A program made the translations under genes and the position numbers. Below are positions 62,861-64,000 of a DNA stretch of 64,000 nt, piece after piece; the first letter of the stretch is position 1, and each line of letters opens with the position of its first letter. Below the pieces are notes generated by a model. The model made no database searches. It was not told the DNA's origin and was given only the letters and a program-made list of their open reading frames with translations. The stretch is from Plectrocnemia conspersa (taxonomy: Eukaryota; Arthropoda; Insecta; Trichoptera; Polycentropodidae). The stretch covers positions 124,001-188,000 of the forward strand of contig VTFK01000364.1 in NCBI GenBank assembly GCA_009617715.1, written 5' to 3'.

Positions 62861-62986
62861 CAAAACGTATAGTTTTGCCTAGTATAATTAGTATTATAAT
62901 TGAATATCATATATCAAAACCTATCGTTTTGCCTACAATTATTATAATAATATAATATGCATATCAAAACCTATCGTTTTGCCTAA
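62861..62986. repeat. Three tandem units with palindromic core
   Basis: CATATCAAAACCTATCGTTTTGCCTA (first copy CGTATAG) recurs at about 62,859, 62,911 and 62,961, period about 51 bp. Within it CAAAAC and GTTTTG pair. Confidence 0.8.
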
Positions 62987-64000
62987 TATATAATATTAAA
63001 AAAATTTACAAAATAATAATAAATAATTTAAAAAAATGTTGAAAAAAAACAATCTCATACAGTGTACTGAAAAAGTTAAGAAAATAGTTTTGGTTTAAGT
63101 TCAAATGATTTGTTTAAATAGAGGGTTCATTAATATTACTATAAATTAGTCTCGGTGACATTAAAAATTAACTAGAATATTGGTTATCGTTAATGATGTG
63201 CAAATCACTGCTGTTGAATTTAAATATCAAAGAAATACATCTATATACATACATATTTATGTTATATGAGATTGTAATACATGTATTATGGCTAATAATT
63301 GAGTTAGTCTATAACCATAATACATATATTTAACTTATTATTAAAAAAATATATAAATAAAGAAATAAATAAAATAAAAAGTAAAATAAAATCAATTTAT
63401 TTATACAAAAATAAAATATTAAAAAATCATAACACACAAGTACATAAAATAAAATCAACTGATACAAAACTATATATAATGCAAAAGAAATTAATTTGAC
63501 AACTAAACGATATCACTACGCTACTGCTTTATATTTTTACTTATATTATAAATACTTCAAATTGCATATTTTAGCTATGGTTATATATTATATTTACAAT
63601 AATTTTGAAATAAATTAATGATATTTATATATTATAATAAGTTAATATAGCGATTAATATATTTTTGAATAAATGTTTGCCGCAGTGAACGCGCATTAAA
63701 TATTAAACACCGACTTTGGTTCACATCTCTTAAAGTATTCGGGGATATTACTCTTCTCTTTCCAATTCGACTATTACAGTCGACCCAAAAGCTTAATAAA
63801 TTTGCAATACATATAAATTAGGATGACTTTAACTAAACATTTTACATAAAGTATATGCATATTGCAGTTCATGAGTTGATTAAAAAAATACATTAAATTG
63901 ATATTAGTTATTAAAAGATATAGAAAAGGAATGATAATTTTAAATAAATAAATTACAGGAGATCAGAAGTTACTGTTTAGATAGCGTAGCTTCTAGATTT
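62987..64000. other. AT-rich DNA to the window edge
   Basis: Nothing identified apart from A-rich and TA-rich simple sequence. Confidence 0.5.

Overview
The window is animal nuclear DNA, almost certainly from an insect: it is very AT-rich, host genes are split by GT-AG introns of 50 bp to several kb, and it is full of Jockey-type LINE, hAT, Tc1/mariner and pogo/Tigger remnants. The order cannot be fixed from sequence alone. An AT-rich hemipteran (aphid-like) genome would fit, but that is a guess.

Three host genes are clear. (1) At 1,302-8,156 (+) a two-exon gene encodes a predicted 448-residue secreted-then-anchored membrane protein with leucine-rich-like repeats and one C-terminal transmembrane helix; I do not recognise it. 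(2) At 8,712-32,904 (-) lie 27 consecutive coding exons of the MYCBP2/Highwire/RPM-1 (PHR) giant E3 ubiquitin ligase. They give exactly 2,000 codons plus 2 nt with every splice phase consistent, and cover the N-terminal region, RCC1-like repeats, both PHR domains and the segment after them. The C-terminal half, including the RING, must lie left of the window. A CpG-rich block near 36.9 kb with a good minus-strand splice donor is the likely non-coding first exon and promoter. (3) At 38,756-43,421 (-) is a complete four-exon ADP/ATP translocase of 300 residues. Because the PHR gene ends on a splice donor at 8,712, gene 1 most likely sits antisense inside a PHR-gene intron of more than 8.7 kb.

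Region by region: 0-8.7 kb holds gene 1, with a complete hAT element in its intron and inverted copies of one interspersed repeat on either side. 8.7-33 kb is the PHR gene, whose introns carry a Tc1-like element, two more hAT elements with perfect 8-bp target duplications, a GC-rich repeat family present as inverted copies, and LINE debris. 33-38 kb is the putative 5' intron and promoter, with a LINE reverse-transcriptase remnant and a long hairpin. 38-43.7 kb is the translocase gene.

43.7-64 kb has no convincing complete host gene. It holds a doubly truncated Jockey-like ORF, another reverse-transcriptase scrap, a Tigger element with an internal deletion, several tandem duplications, a tandem array of palindromic units at 54.6-56.8 kb whose arms resemble hammerhead-ribozyme cores, a hAT-like element at 59.9-60.6 kb, and a roughly 100-bp-period satellite at 60.8-61.9 kb. 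A possible signal-peptide first exon at 62.15 kb may start a gene that continues to the right.

The host genes are not a functional pathway: a presynaptic ubiquitin ligase scaffold, a mitochondrial carrier and an orphan membrane protein are simply neighbours. All coordinates were read by eye; splice sites were chosen by GT/AG, frame continuity and match to remembered family features. No searches were run.
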